The translations under genes and the position numbers were made by a program. A stretch of DNA of 64,000 bases from Solibacteraceae bacterium (GTDB lineage: Bacteria; Acidobacteriota; Terriglobia; Bryobacterales; Bryobacteraceae). Shown here piece after piece: positions 1 to 8,698 of the stretch (positions are counted from its first letter, which is position 1; each line of letters opens with the position of its first letter). The stretch covers positions 1-64,000 of the forward strand of contig JALSRK010000021.1 in NCBI GenBank assembly GCA_026984795.1, in the 5' to 3' direction. Below the pieces are notes generated by a model. It was given only the letters and a program-made list of their open reading frames with translations. It was not told the origin of the DNA and searched no databases.

Positions 1-388
1 TTGACAAGCCCATCGCCAAACTCCAAGCAATCCGGCACCCACTCGGTGAAACCTCCCCTCCCCTTCCCAGCCCCGCCATCCCTTGCCCCCAACGCATCTT
101 CCCCTCCCCTAAGGGCGGATTACGGGCAGGGTGGTGTGATGTTGCTTTGGACATTTCATCGGCGTATGATCGAAACGATTGGCCAACCCGCGGCGACGAG
201 AGCTGGAGGGGTGGGGGTTGGGGTATTCGAGGCAGTGGCTGTCCGGGTCCGTGCCCGGAGAAGCCTGGCTGCCACATGGCGGGAGAGGCTGGATATCTCC
301 CGGCGGCGCTCTCCTGCGACAGCGCCTGAGGAGCTGAGCCTCAGGGCTGGGAACAATTCGGACCTAACGTCCCGTCACGGGGGCCATC
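1..388. other. Intergenic region upstream of the first gene
   Basis: No convincing gene lies in these bases. An open frame crosses it but has no recognisable protein and low-complexity proline/arginine content. It contains one copy of a dispersed repeat (71-125) whose partner lies at 57597-57651. A GGGGG stretch just before 389 may serve as the ribosome binding site of the next gene. No promoter could be assigned with confidence. Confidence 0.5.
71..125. repeat. Dispersed repeat, copy 1
   Basis: Positions 71-98 are identical over 28 bases to 57597-57624. After a diverged stretch of 16 bases the two copies match again in GCGGATTACGG. The second copy continues into a transposase remnant on the minus strand, so this copy may mark the edge of a related dead insertion sequence outside the window. 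Confidence 0.7.
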
Positions 389-2161
389 ATGGCGACGGGG
401 ACTGGCATGTCGCATTCATCGGCTCGCGATGAAGGTTTGCGCCGCAACCTCACTGACCGGGACCGCGAGGAGTTTGGCCGCGAGTTGGGGCGCGTCCTCG
501 AGAGCGAAACCTTTTCGAGTTCACGGCGGCTCAGGGGATTCCTGGCGTACGTGGGCGAGGTGGCCCTGGAAGGCCGCGACGACGTAGACCAGTACGAGAT
601 CGCCGAACGGGTCCTGCACCGGGACGAACATTTCAATCCCCTGGACGACGCCTCGGTAAGGAAGCTCGCCAGCCAGGTGAGGCACAAGCTCGAGGAGTAT
701 TACGCGGGAGAGGGCAAGTCTAATCCGGTGGTGATTTCGCTGCCCCGGCGTTCCTACGTCCCGCGATTCCGATACCGGAGCGCAGAGTCGCCAGGACAGG
801 GCGGCGTCCAAGGCGCCGGCCGGAAAGCTTCGCTTGCAAACCGGGGGTTGGCGGGCCGGGCGTGGCGAACGGCGGGCGCACCCGCGCTCGAGCGCTTTAT
901 GCGGGCGCTGGGCTCCGGCTGGATCGCCGCGACTTTGATGACGGTGGTCGCGGCCGTACTCGGGTTCACTCTCTGGCGGACATGGGAAAAACCACTACAA
1001 TCGGTCTCTCTAACCGGCGCCGCGTCGCCCGAGGCGGTGGTGATCGTCACTCAGAAGGGCGATCTTCGCGGCCCCCAGCTCGATCTTGCTCCCGGGGCGG
1101 TGCTTCTCGGCCCCCAAGTGGGCGCCAACGAAGAAGTCACCGTCAAGATGACCTTCACTCCTAGCTACGCCACACACCAGGCAGGAGTGATGGTCATCGA
1201 CACGCCGGACCGCTTCGTGCGGCTGGGCAGACACTTCAAGACCCAGGCCATGCTCGAATTCGCCCAAGAGGCTGGAGGAGTGTACCATGGCCCGGAAGCG
1301 ACTTACGAGTATGACCCGGCGGGACAGACGGGGCGGCCGATCTGGCTGTCGATCCGGCGGGACGATACGGTGTTCCGGGCGTACACGAGCGCTGACGGTC
1401 TGGAGTGGAAGGAGTTCGGCCGCCCCATCATCGCCGCTGAGCCGATGGCGGCCCCACGGGCTGCTCTGTATGGCTTCAACGGCCGCACAGATATCCCCTC
1501 CGCAAAGGCTGTGTTCGAGAACTTCTCGGTGGGGACAGCCTTTCACAACCGCCCGCAGGGTCCGTGGGACCCGACCGCATTGGGCGGCTGGCGGGTGGAG
1601 GCCGCTTGTCCCGGAGAGCCCGAAGCCTTCATTTCGGGAGACGCTCTTACGATCTCTTTTTCCGACTCCGCCATCGACTGCGACTGGCGGCTGATGCGAA
1701 CCGCCCCGGAAGGAGATTGGACGCTCGACGTCCTGATGGATTTCGTTCCCGTAGAGGGAAGTTCCGCCGGCCTCGTCGCCCGCGGCTCAACCAGGGAGCT
1801 GCGCTTTGTTCGCCGGGACTTGAACGGCGGCTCGATCATGATGGAACTCGACGTGGACTCCGACGTCAGCGTGCCGGACTTCCCCGGCTACCCCCTAATC
1901 TCGCTGCGCTTGCGGGCCCGCGACGGAATCCTCACCGGTGCGTTCAGCAAGGACAGCGTCCACTTCCACGAGGTGCCGCGGAGCGTGCCGTTGTCACGCT
2001 TGGGGAACGATGTGGAATTCGGATTGGCGGCCGGAATTGCCCATTGGAGCAGCCCGGGTTACCATCCCCCCGCCCGCTTTTATCGAGTCGAGCAGCCGAT
2101 CGAAACGGTTGAACCCCTCTCTGCTCAGGGATCCAAGATGACGTCTGAGGACGTTCCTTAG
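389..2161 (+). CDS. Membrane-anchored one-component regulator: winged-helix-like N-terminus, TM helix, DUF1349-like sensor
   Basis: The first ~130 residues match the N-terminal domain that opens many acidobacterial TolB/TPR regulators (FSSSRRLRGFL, then IAERVLHRDEHFNPLDD, KLEEYY and LPRRSYVP). This domain is thought to be a DNA-binding winged helix. One hydrophobic helix follows at about residues 178-198 (WIAATLMTVVAAVLGFTLW). The rest looks extracytoplasmic, with two concanavalin-like modules of the DUF1349 kind, a fold often found beside glycoside hydrolases. The inferred role is a CadC-like regulator that senses a glycan outside the membrane and controls DNA inside. It lies just upstream of a sugar-catabolic gene cluster on the same strand, its plausible target. 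An alternative ATG is at 407. Domain names rest on motif reading only. Confidence 0.75.
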   Translation: MATGTGMSHSSARDEGLRRNLTDRDREEFGRELGRVLESETFSSSRRLRGFLAYVGEVALEGRDDVDQYEIAERVLHRDEHFNPLDDASVRKLASQVRHKLEEYYAGEGKSNPVVISLPRRSYVPRFRYRSAESPGQGGVQGAGRKASLANRGLAGRAWRTAGAPALERFMRALGSGWIAATLMTVVAAVLGFTLWRTWEKPLQSVSLTGAASPEAVVIVTQKGDLRGPQLDLAPGAVLLGPQVGANEEVTVKMTFTPSYATHQAGVMVIDTPDRFVRLGRHFKTQAMLEFAQEAGGVYHGPEATYEYDPAGQTGRPIWLSIRRDDTVFRAYTSADGLEWKEFGRPIIAAEPMAAPRAALYGFNGRTDIPSAKAVFENFSVGTAFHNRPQGPWDPTALGGWRVEAACPGEPEAFISGDALTISFSDSAIDCDWRLMRTAPEGDWTLDVLMDFVPVEGSSAGLVARGSTRELRFVRRDLNGGSIMMELDVDSDVSVPDFPGYPLISLRLRARDGILTGAFSKDSVHFHEVPRSVPLSRLGNDVEFGLAAGIAHWSSPGYHPPARFYRVEQPIETVEPLSAQGSKMTSEDVP

Positions 2162-2247
2162 TCTCCGGACTGACCGCCTGCCCCGGGCCGCCCGGTCACA
2201 CCTCAGCTCTAACGCTTCGCACTGCATTCCGCGGGCGTCGAGGGCGT

Positions 2248-2273
2248 GGAACGTTCTGTCACCAAGCGGAACG
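2248..2273. promoter_or_regulatory. Candidate operator, site A
   Basis: GGAACGTTCT (containing the palindrome GAACGTTC) at 2248 is followed exactly 20 bp later by GCGGAACG (GGAACG at 2268). The same arrangement with the same spacing occurs at 6874-6899. It lies about 80 bp before the first Gfo/Idh/MocA gene. A palindrome with a central CG is typical of LacI-family operators, but no LacI-type regulator is in this window. Function is inferred. Confidence 0.4.
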
Positions 2274-2349
2274 ATCACGCACTTCTCACGCCTGCCCGGG
2301 GGCCGGTAGACTTGGGATGACCTGAACGAAGCCGAAAGGAGAAGCACTC

Positions 2350-3369
2350 GTGGACCGTCGCCGCTTCGTGGGGGCCGCGCTGGCCGCTGGTGTTGCTGCT
2401 GGGGCAGCCCGCCGCGTCAGGATCGCCTTTCTTGGCGGCAGCCATTCCCATGCCCGGGGCAAAGTGGAGGTGGTCAGCAAGCTGCCGGATTACGAGCTTG
2501 CCGGGATGTGGGAGCCTGACCTTGCTTTGATGGAAGGCTACCAGGCCCGTGGAATCAAGCGGCTCTCATTGGACGATCTCCTTGAAGACGAGTCCGTCGA
2601 AGTTATAGTGGTCGAGTCCGACATTCCGGACCACGCCCATCACGCCCGCCTGGCGCTCGAGGCCGGCAAGCACGTTCACATCGAAAAGCCGCCCGCGCTG
2701 ACGCTGGAAGACTTCCGGCGGCTCCTGCGCCTGGCGGCCCAGAAGAAGCGCCTCGTGCAGGTAGGATACATGTGGCGCTATCACCCGGGCATCAACGCGA
2801 TCTTCGAAGCTGTCGCAAAGGGCTGGCTGGGGGACGTTTACCTGGTTCACGCCGTCATCAACAAGTCGCTTGATCCAGCACGGCGGCCGACGTGGGCCCG
2901 CTTTCGCGGCGGCCAGATGTTCGAGTTGGGATGTCATGTCATCGACCCGCTGGTCCGCCTGCTTGGCCGCCCGAACCGGGTCACCCCGTATCTGAAGAAA
3001 CACGGTGACTACGACGACAATCTCGCCGACAACACTCTGGCGGTCTTTGAATACTCGAAGGCCATGGGCGTCGTCATGGGAACTGCGCTGCAACCCAACT
3101 CGGGCCGCTACCGCACCTTTGCCGTCTTCGGGGCCAACGGGACGGCTACGCTGCGCCCGATCGAGCCTCCGGTTCTCGAGATAGACCTCAAGCGCGCCGC
3201 CGGTCCCTATCCCGCGGGTCCTCAGCGTGTGAAGCTTCCCCCCTACGAGCGCTTCGTGGACGACTTCATCGAGCTGGCGGCCGCGGTGAGGGGCGAACGG
3301 ACCTTACGCGTCTCCGCCGCCGAGGACCTTCTGGTACAAGAGGCTTTGCTCAAGGCGTCCGGGATGTAG
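2350..3369 (+). CDS. Gfo/Idh/MocA family oxidoreductase
   Basis: 339-residue NAD(P)-dependent oxidoreductase of the Gfo/Idh/MocA family, which oxidises or reduces sugars, inositols and sugar acids. It starts at GTG 2350 after AAAGGAGAA. A short MDRRRF leader and alanine-rich stretch resemble a truncated Tat signal, common in acidobacterial members. The Rossmann region begins RIAFLGGSHSH, and the EKPPALTLEDF motif holds the conserved Glu-Lys-Pro. The C-terminal half has the family beta-sheet domain (GQMFELGCHVIDPL). It opens a run with the amidohydrolase, isomerase-like protein and second oxidoreductase that follow. The substrate cannot be told. Confidence 0.88.
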   Translation: MDRRRFVGAALAAGVAAGAARRVRIAFLGGSHSHARGKVEVVSKLPDYELAGMWEPDLALMEGYQARGIKRLSLDDLLEDESVEVIVVESDIPDHAHHARLALEAGKHVHIEKPPALTLEDFRRLLRLAAQKKRLVQVGYMWRYHPGINAIFEAVAKGWLGDVYLVHAVINKSLDPARRPTWARFRGGQMFELGCHVIDPLVRLLGRPNRVTPYLKKHGDYDDNLADNTLAVFEYSKAMGVVMGTALQPNSGRYRTFAVFGANGTATLRPIEPPVLEIDLKRAAGPYPAGPQRVKLPPYERFVDDFIELAAAVRGERTLRVSAAEDLLVQEALLKASGM

Positions 3370-3385
3370 GCGAGGAGCACGGACC

Positions 3386-4444
3386 ATGCCGCAACCCAAC
3401 CGACGGGAATTCCTGGGAGCCGCTGCCGGCGGCGCGGCGTTCGCCGCCCCGGCTCGAAATTACCGGAAGCCCGGCTGCTTCACCGTCGACTGCCAGAGCC
3501 ACATTTTCGTGCCGGAGCTGGTCGAGTGGATGCAGAAGCGGAAGGAGCCCCCGTACGCCTATCGCCAGGGAGGGCACACGTATGTCGTCGTCGGCAAGTG
3601 GCGCCGCCGCCTGCGGGAAAAGCACATGGACATCGAAGCCAAGCTCGCCGACATGGACGAGGCCGGCATCGACGTCACCGCCCTGAGCATCAACGATCCC
3701 GGGCCTGAGCTGTTCGGCAAGGATGGAATGTCGGTGGCCCGCCTGGTCAATGACTACGTTGGGGAGATCGCCCGCAAGCACCCGAAACGGTTCGTGGGTC
3801 TCTTTGTCCTGCCCCTGCAGGACGTAGACGCCTCTTTGCGGGAACTCGAACGGTGCGTAGAGCGGCTGGGGATGAAGGGAATGCTGCTCTACTCGAACCT
3901 CAACGGGAGCTTTCCGGACGAGCCCCGATTCCACCCGGTGTTTCAAGAGGCCCGGCGGCGGGGCCTGCCGATCCTGCTCCATCCGGCGTATCCCGTCACC
4001 TACGAGGCCACGCGCGGTTACAACATGACCGCCGGGTTGGGGCTGATGTTCGACACGACGATCGCCTTGGCGCGCATCATCCTCGCTGGAATTCTCGAAG
4101 AGCTGCCCGATCTGAAGCTGGTCTGCCCCCACGTCGGCGGCACGCTGCCCTATCTCATCGGCCGGATCGATCATCAGACCCAGGTGCTCAAGCGGGGGGC
4201 GGAAAACATCCGAAAGCCCCCGAGCCAGTATCTGAAACAGGTCTACCTGGACGCTGTCTCGCCGCTGCCGTTGGCGATCCGCTATGGGATCGACTTCGCC
4301 GGCGCGGATCACATGTTGTATTCGAGCGACCACCCGTGGGTGGACCCGAAGTCGATCGTCCGGCACATTCAAAGCCTCGAGCTGCCCGCCGCCGACGAAC
4401 TCGCGATCTTCGGAGGGAACGCAAGGAGGTTGTTCGGCCTGTGA
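3386..4444 (+). CDS. Tat-exported amidohydrolase-2 (ACMSD-like) family protein
   Basis: 352 residues with a twin-arginine type leader (PNRREFLGAAAGGAAFA). The body is a TIM-barrel metal-dependent hydrolase of the amidohydrolase 2 group, which contains ACMSD-like decarboxylases and lactone hydrolases. Visible motifs are DCQSHIFVP near the N-terminus in place of the usual D-x-H, LLHPAYPV in the middle, PHVGGTLPYLIGRID, and SSDHPW carrying the late metal-ligand Asp. It starts 16 bp after the oxidoreductase and overlaps the next gene by 4 bp (GTGA), so it sits in an operon. Lactone or sugar-acid hydrolysis would fit the context but is inference. Confidence 0.85.
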   Translation: MPQPNRREFLGAAAGGAAFAAPARNYRKPGCFTVDCQSHIFVPELVEWMQKRKEPPYAYRQGGHTYVVVGKWRRRLREKHMDIEAKLADMDEAGIDVTALSINDPGPELFGKDGMSVARLVNDYVGEIARKHPKRFVGLFVLPLQDVDASLRELERCVERLGMKGMLLYSNLNGSFPDEPRFHPVFQEARRRGLPILLHPAYPVTYEATRGYNMTAGLGLMFDTTIALARIILAGILEELPDLKLVCPHVGGTLPYLIGRIDHQTQVLKRGAENIRKPPSQYLKQVYLDAVSPLPLAIRYGIDFAGADHMLYSSDHPWVDPKSIVRHIQSLELPAADELAIFGGNARRLFGL

Positions 4445-5430
4445 GGTTCACGCGGCGGGCTCTGCTGGTCTCCTTCGGCGGTCTGGCGTGCCGCCGCGGG
4501 AACCGGTTCCAGAGCGCGGAACAGGACAGCGGCGGAGCGTTCCGCCTGGCCATTTGCAACGAGACCTTCCAGGGGTGGGATTTCGCCCGCTCCTGCCGCG
4601 GAGCGCTGGAAACCGGTTACACGGGAATAGAGATCGCCCCCTACACGTTGTCGGAGGACCCGGCCAGCCTGGCGTCCGGCCGGCGGAACGAGTTCCGCCG
4701 GACCATGGCTTCCGCCGGCGTCGAATATGTCGGACTCCACAGCCTGCTCACGGCGCCGCACGGAGCGCTTCACATCACTACTCCGAACGAGGCCGTCCGG
4801 AGGCGCAGTTGGGACTACTTTCGGCGGCTGATCGACCTCGCGGCGGACCTGGGCCCAGCCCCGGTCATGGTTCTGGGCTCCGGTAAGCAACGCAGCACGG
4901 TGGAAGGATCGAGCGTGGCGGACGCCCTGAAACGGCTGGAGGACGGCCTTGCCGAAGTGGCTCCGCACGCCGAGCAACGGGGCGTTACGATCCTGGCCGA
5001 GCCCCTGGCCCCGCACCTGTGCGATGTGTTGAACACGGTCGGCGAGGCCGTGGCTCTGGTTCGGAGAATCGGTAGCCCGGCCGTCCAAACGATGTTCGAC
5101 ACGCACAACGCCGCCGCCGAGACCCTGCCCCACGGCGAAGTGATCCGCAAGTACGCCCCATACATTCGCCACGTCCATCTCAACGAGATGGACGGGCGGG
5201 CGCCGGGTATGGGCTCCTACGATTTCTCCCGGGTACTGCAGGCTCTGAAGGAGATCGGCTACGGCCGGTGGCTTTCGGTGGAGGTCTTCCACTTCGAGCC
5301 GAGCGGCGAAGAAGTAGCCAGACGGGCAGCCCGGTATCTGCGGCAGGTGGAAGCCCGATTGGCGGGTAGGACCGGCCGGCGAAGGCCGGTCGCCGGCGCT
5401 GGGAGGTTTCCAGGAATCGAGACCGTTTGA
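4441..5430 (+). CDS. Sugar phosphate isomerase/epimerase-like TIM barrel
   Basis: 329 residues, AP-endonuclease-2/xylose-isomerase-like TIM barrel. The GTG start at 4441 overlaps the preceding stop (GTGA), indicating translational coupling; the frame stays open upstream but that part is antisense-like. The leader MRFTRRALLVSFGGLACRRG looks like a Tat or lipoprotein signal. Core motifs are GYTGIEIAPYTL, VGLHSLL, ILAEPLAPH with the metal-ligand Glu, MFDTHNAA, HVHLNEMDGRAPG and WLSVEVFHFEP with the last Glu. It probably epimerises or isomerises a keto-sugar produced by the neighbouring oxidoreductases. Confidence 0.85.
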   Translation: MRFTRRALLVSFGGLACRRGNRFQSAEQDSGGAFRLAICNETFQGWDFARSCRGALETGYTGIEIAPYTLSEDPASLASGRRNEFRRTMASAGVEYVGLHSLLTAPHGALHITTPNEAVRRRSWDYFRRLIDLAADLGPAPVMVLGSGKQRSTVEGSSVADALKRLEDGLAEVAPHAEQRGVTILAEPLAPHLCDVLNTVGEAVALVRRIGSPAVQTMFDTHNAAAETLPHGEVIRKYAPYIRHVHLNEMDGRAPGMGSYDFSRVLQALKEIGYGRWLSVEVFHFEPSGEEVARRAARYLRQVEARLAGRTGRRRPVAGAGRFPGIETV

Positions 5431-5448
5431 GAGCGAGGAGGATACACG

Positions 5449-6726
5449 ATGAAACGACGGTACTTCATTGGCGCATTGGCCGCGGCGGCTGTCTCCCATA
5501 AGTTGGCTTCGGCGAATGACCGAGTGAACGTGGCCATCATCGGCGTGGGCGGACGTGGCCGCAGCCTGCTGGGGAGGTTTGTAAAGACTCCCGGCGCTCG
5601 GGTAACTCATATTTGCGACGTGGACAAAGCTTCGCTCGAGCGGGCCCATGCCGTGCTCGCGAAGCTGGGGGCCCCGGAGGTGGAAGACACGGGCGACATG
5701 CGGTACATCTTCGACAACCGCGACGTGGACGCGGTTGTCATCTGCACCCCCGACCACTGGCACGCGCCAGCGACCATACTGGCGTGTGACGCGGGCAAGG
5801 ACGTCTACGTCGAGAAGCCGGTATCACACAACATTCGCGAAGGCCGTCTGATGGTCGATGCGGCCCGGCGCAACAAGAGGGTCGTTCAGGTGGGCACGCA
5901 GTCGCGCAGCCGGCCGTCCACGATCCGCGCTATCGACTACATCAAATCCGGCAAGATCGGACGGGTGCTCATGGCGAAGGCCTGGGACATTCAGCTTCGC
6001 GACAACATCGGCCACAAAGAAAACGCTCCGGTACCGCCGGGAGTCGATTACGAAACCTGGCTTGGCCCGGCGCCATGGATCCCCTTCAACGAAAACCGGT
6101 TCCACTACAAGTGGCACTGGCACTGGCACTTCGGGACCGGCGACGCCGGTAACGACGGCGCGCACCAGATCGACATCGCCCGGTGGGCGCTGTCGGTGGA
6201 GACCCCCCGGACAATCAGTGGGATGGGCCGGAAGATCTTCTTCGACGACGACCAGCAGACGCCGGACACCATGAACGTCACTTTCGACTACAAGGACAAG
6301 TCGATGATCTGGGAGATGCGCATCTGGAATCCCTACGGGATGGAGGGGGTGGACAACGGCGTCGCTGTCTACGGCACCGATGGGATGGTTCACATCGGCC
6401 GGTGGCGCGACGAGACCGGCGAAAAGCGCTGGGGGTTCAAGGTCTTCGACCACCGCGGGAAACTGGTGCTTCACGACGACGCCGATGAGCCGGACACCCA
6501 TGTGGAGAACTTTCTCGAGTGCATCCGCACCCGCAAGCTGCCCAACGCGGACATTGCGATCGGCCACATCTCGACCGTCCACTGCCACCTCGCCAACATC
6601 GTTGCGCGGACTGGCCGGACGCTGCACTACGACCCGGGCACCGAGACGGTAATCAAGGATCCGCAGGCCAACCTCTACGTTTCGCGCCGCTACCGCACGC
6701 ACTGGGCGACGCCGAAGAACGTCTGA
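5449..6726 (+). CDS. Tat-exported Gfo/Idh/MocA family oxidoreductase
   Basis: 425 residues. Start ATG 5449 follows a strong GAGGAGG ribosome site. The leader MKRRYFIGALAAAAVSHKLASA is Tat-like. The nucleotide-binding motif is VAIIGVGGRGRSLL, and EKPVSHNIREG holds the conserved Glu-Lys-Pro. GNDGAHQIDIARWAL contains the family histidine near the active site. It is about 90 residues longer than the first oxidoreductase at 2350 and belongs to the longer planctomycete/acidobacterial branch. It closes the first tightly spaced gene run, and a 456-bp gap follows. Confidence 0.9.
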   Translation: MKRRYFIGALAAAAVSHKLASANDRVNVAIIGVGGRGRSLLGRFVKTPGARVTHICDVDKASLERAHAVLAKLGAPEVEDTGDMRYIFDNRDVDAVVICTPDHWHAPATILACDAGKDVYVEKPVSHNIREGRLMVDAARRNKRVVQVGTQSRSRPSTIRAIDYIKSGKIGRVLMAKAWDIQLRDNIGHKENAPVPPGVDYETWLGPAPWIPFNENRFHYKWHWHWHFGTGDAGNDGAHQIDIARWALSVETPRTISGMGRKIFFDDDQQTPDTMNVTFDYKDKSMIWEMRIWNPYGMEGVDNGVAVYGTDGMVHIGRWRDETGEKRWGFKVFDHRGKLVLHDDADEPDTHVENFLECIRTRKLPNADIAIGHISTVHCHLANIVARTGRTLHYDPGTETVIKDPQANLYVSRRYRTHWATPKNV

Positions 6727-7182
6727 GAGACCCGTCCTCTGTCCTCCGGCGCCGGGTGGCGGGGCCTCGTCGCCTTGGGGTCCCCCGCCTTCAGCCGATC
6801 CCGGCTCCGCCTCGATAGGGACAGGAGGGCTCTCGCGGGCTCCCGTCCGCCCTCAGGGCGCGCGATCGGCAGCGGAACGTTCTGGGACGATGCGGAACGG
6901 TTGTCCGCCCGCCGCAGGGAACCTCAAAGGACTTCTCGCTCGCCGGTGGGCGGTGTATCGTGCCCGAGTGAGAAGGCCGCTGGCCGAAGGTGCGGGGATA
7001 GGCAAGAGCTGGTGGTCCTCATTGCGGGCCGAAGTCCGGAACGAGTGCGAGCGTTACGGCGGTTTCGGTCGTGAAGACGACACTCGGTCCGGCAGCTTCG
7101 GCTGCGGGACCGGTGCCTGGGCAGTTCCGCCGCGCCGCTTCTTGCGTGAGGCCCGCCCGGGACGGTGGGGGGATTCGGCACA
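6727..7182. other. Intergenic region with operator-like site
   Basis: This 456-bp gap lies before the sulfatase. It contains candidate operator site B (6874-6899), matching site A upstream of 2350. Short open frames occur but none resembles a protein. No clear terminator or promoter consensus was seen. Confidence 0.5.
6874..6899. promoter_or_regulatory. Candidate operator, site B
   Basis: GGAACGTTCT at 6874-6883 and GCGGAACG with GGAACG at 6894, spaced 20 bp start to start exactly as in site A. It lies about 285 bp before the sulfatase start. Sharing of the motif suggests both gene runs answer one regulator. Confidence 0.4.
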
Positions 7183-8685
7183 GTGAAACGCCGCACTTTG
7201 TTGCAAGGGATGCTGGGCGCAGTAGGCGCCCCGGCCATTCTCCGGGGCTTGCGCCGGCCGGCGGGCGAAAAACCGAATCTCTTGTTCCTCTGGACCGACC
7301 AGCAGCGCGCCGACACCCTGGCGGTCTACGGCAATCACCGTTATCACGTTCCCGTCATGAACCGGCTGGCCGCCACCAGTATTGTTTTCAAGCGGTGCTA
7401 CGTCAGCCAGCCCCTCTGCACCCCGAGCCGATCCTCGGTGATGACCGGCTTGTGGCCTCACACGAACGGCTGCATCACCAACAATATCCCGCTGCCTCGG
7501 GACACAAAGACCTTTCCGGAGCTACTCGCGGATCCGGCTTACCGGACCGGTTACTTCGGCAAGTGGCACCTCGGCGACGAGGTCTTTGCCCAGCACGGCT
7601 TCGAGGAGTGGGTCTCGATTGAGGATCTCTACTTCAAGTACTTCAGCGAAGGGCGGGACCGTTCCCGGCGAAGCAGTTACGACCGGTTCCTGCGCCGGCT
7701 CGGCTACGAACCGGACGACAAGGAGAATGACCGTTTCAGCCGCGTGGAGGCGGTGCGCAAGCCGCTGGAACACTGTAAGCCGGCTTTTCTGGCGAGGCGG
7801 GCCACCGATTTCATCCTGCGCCACCGGAACGAGCCGTGGATTCTCTACGTGAATTTTCTCGAGCCGCACCCGCCCTTCTACGGCCCGCTGAATGACCTCC
7901 ATACTCTTTCGGAAGCGCCGCTGCCCGCCAACTACCCGGGCATCCCGATCGAAGGCGAGCCGAAGCGATATCAACAGATTCGGGAAAAGAAAAAGGAGAC
8001 AGGCGTGGGCAACCCGGCCTACCTGGTCCTGGAGGGCCACGCCATGAAGAACCGCGCCGATTTCCAGCGTCTCGCCCGCAACTACGCCGGCCTCTGCAGC
8101 CAGGTGGACCAAGCGGTCGGCCGCATCCTGTGGGCGCTCGAGGCCTCTGGACAAGCGGATAACACCATCGTCGTCTACACAAGCGACCACGGCGAAATGA
8201 TGGGCGCACACAGTCTGATTGGCAAAGGGGTGATGTACGAGGAGGCCGTTCGGGTTCCCCTGCTGTTACGGGTCCCCTTCGCCCACAGCCGCCAGATCGT
8301 CGTCGAGCCGCCGGTGAGCAACGTCGATATCGTGCCGACGCTGCTCGAACTGATGGGGAAGCAGCCGCCCGAGTTCCTGCAGGGACGCAGTTTGCTGCCT
8401 CTGGTGAACGGCGAGGAAACGGACGGCAGGCCCGTCTTCATTGAGTGGCACACCCCGCCCAGCGGTCCCAATGGCCGGGCCGTGGTGACGCCTGACGCCT
8501 GGAAGCTCGTCCTGTACGACACTGACAACGGTCTGCTCTTCGATCGGGCCCGGGACCCGCTGGAGATGCACAACCTTTTCTACCGCAGCGAATACTCCCG
8601 GGGCCGCCGGCAGTTGCGGCGGCACATCGAGAGGTGGCAGGCCAAGACCGCAGACGCCGTGGCGCTGCCGCACGGAGGCTCGTGA
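7183..8685 (+). CDS. Type I sulfatase (Tat-exported)
   Basis: About 500 residues. GTG 7183 is chosen because it gives the Tat-like leader MKRRTLLQGMLGAVGAPAIL and follows a G-rich site; GTG 7165 is the alternative. The alkaline-phosphatase-fold sulfatase shows LFLWTDQQRADTL with metal ligands, LCTPSRSSVMTG with the CxPSR signature whose Cys is converted to formylglycine, YFGKWHLG with catalytic Lys/His, and TSDHGEMMGAH with metal ligands. It would hydrolyse sulfate esters, presumably on glycans, outside the cytoplasm. It probably heads a run continuing to 11322. Confidence 0.9.
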   Translation: MKRRTLLQGMLGAVGAPAILRGLRRPAGEKPNLLFLWTDQQRADTLAVYGNHRYHVPVMNRLAATSIVFKRCYVSQPLCTPSRSSVMTGLWPHTNGCITNNIPLPRDTKTFPELLADPAYRTGYFGKWHLGDEVFAQHGFEEWVSIEDLYFKYFSEGRDRSRRSSYDRFLRRLGYEPDDKENDRFSRVEAVRKPLEHCKPAFLARRATDFILRHRNEPWILYVNFLEPHPPFYGPLNDLHTLSEAPLPANYPGIPIEGEPKRYQQIREKKKETGVGNPAYLVLEGHAMKNRADFQRLARNYAGLCSQVDQAVGRILWALEASGQADNTIVVYTSDHGEMMGAHSLIGKGVMYEEAVRVPLLLRVPFAHSRQIVVEPPVSNVDIVPTLLELMGKQPPEFLQGRSLLPLVNGEETDGRPVFIEWHTPPSGPNGRAVVTPDAWKLVLYDTDNGLLFDRARDPLEMHNLFYRSEYSRGRRQLRRHIERWQAKTADAVALPHGGS

Positions 8686-8698
8686 GCTGGGGGTTATC

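Noticed and set aside
3853-4440. Upstream extension of the TIM-barrel isomerase frame
   Set aside because: It overlaps the amidohydrolase in another frame and looks like a shadow; GTG 4441 gives a proper leader and operon overlap.
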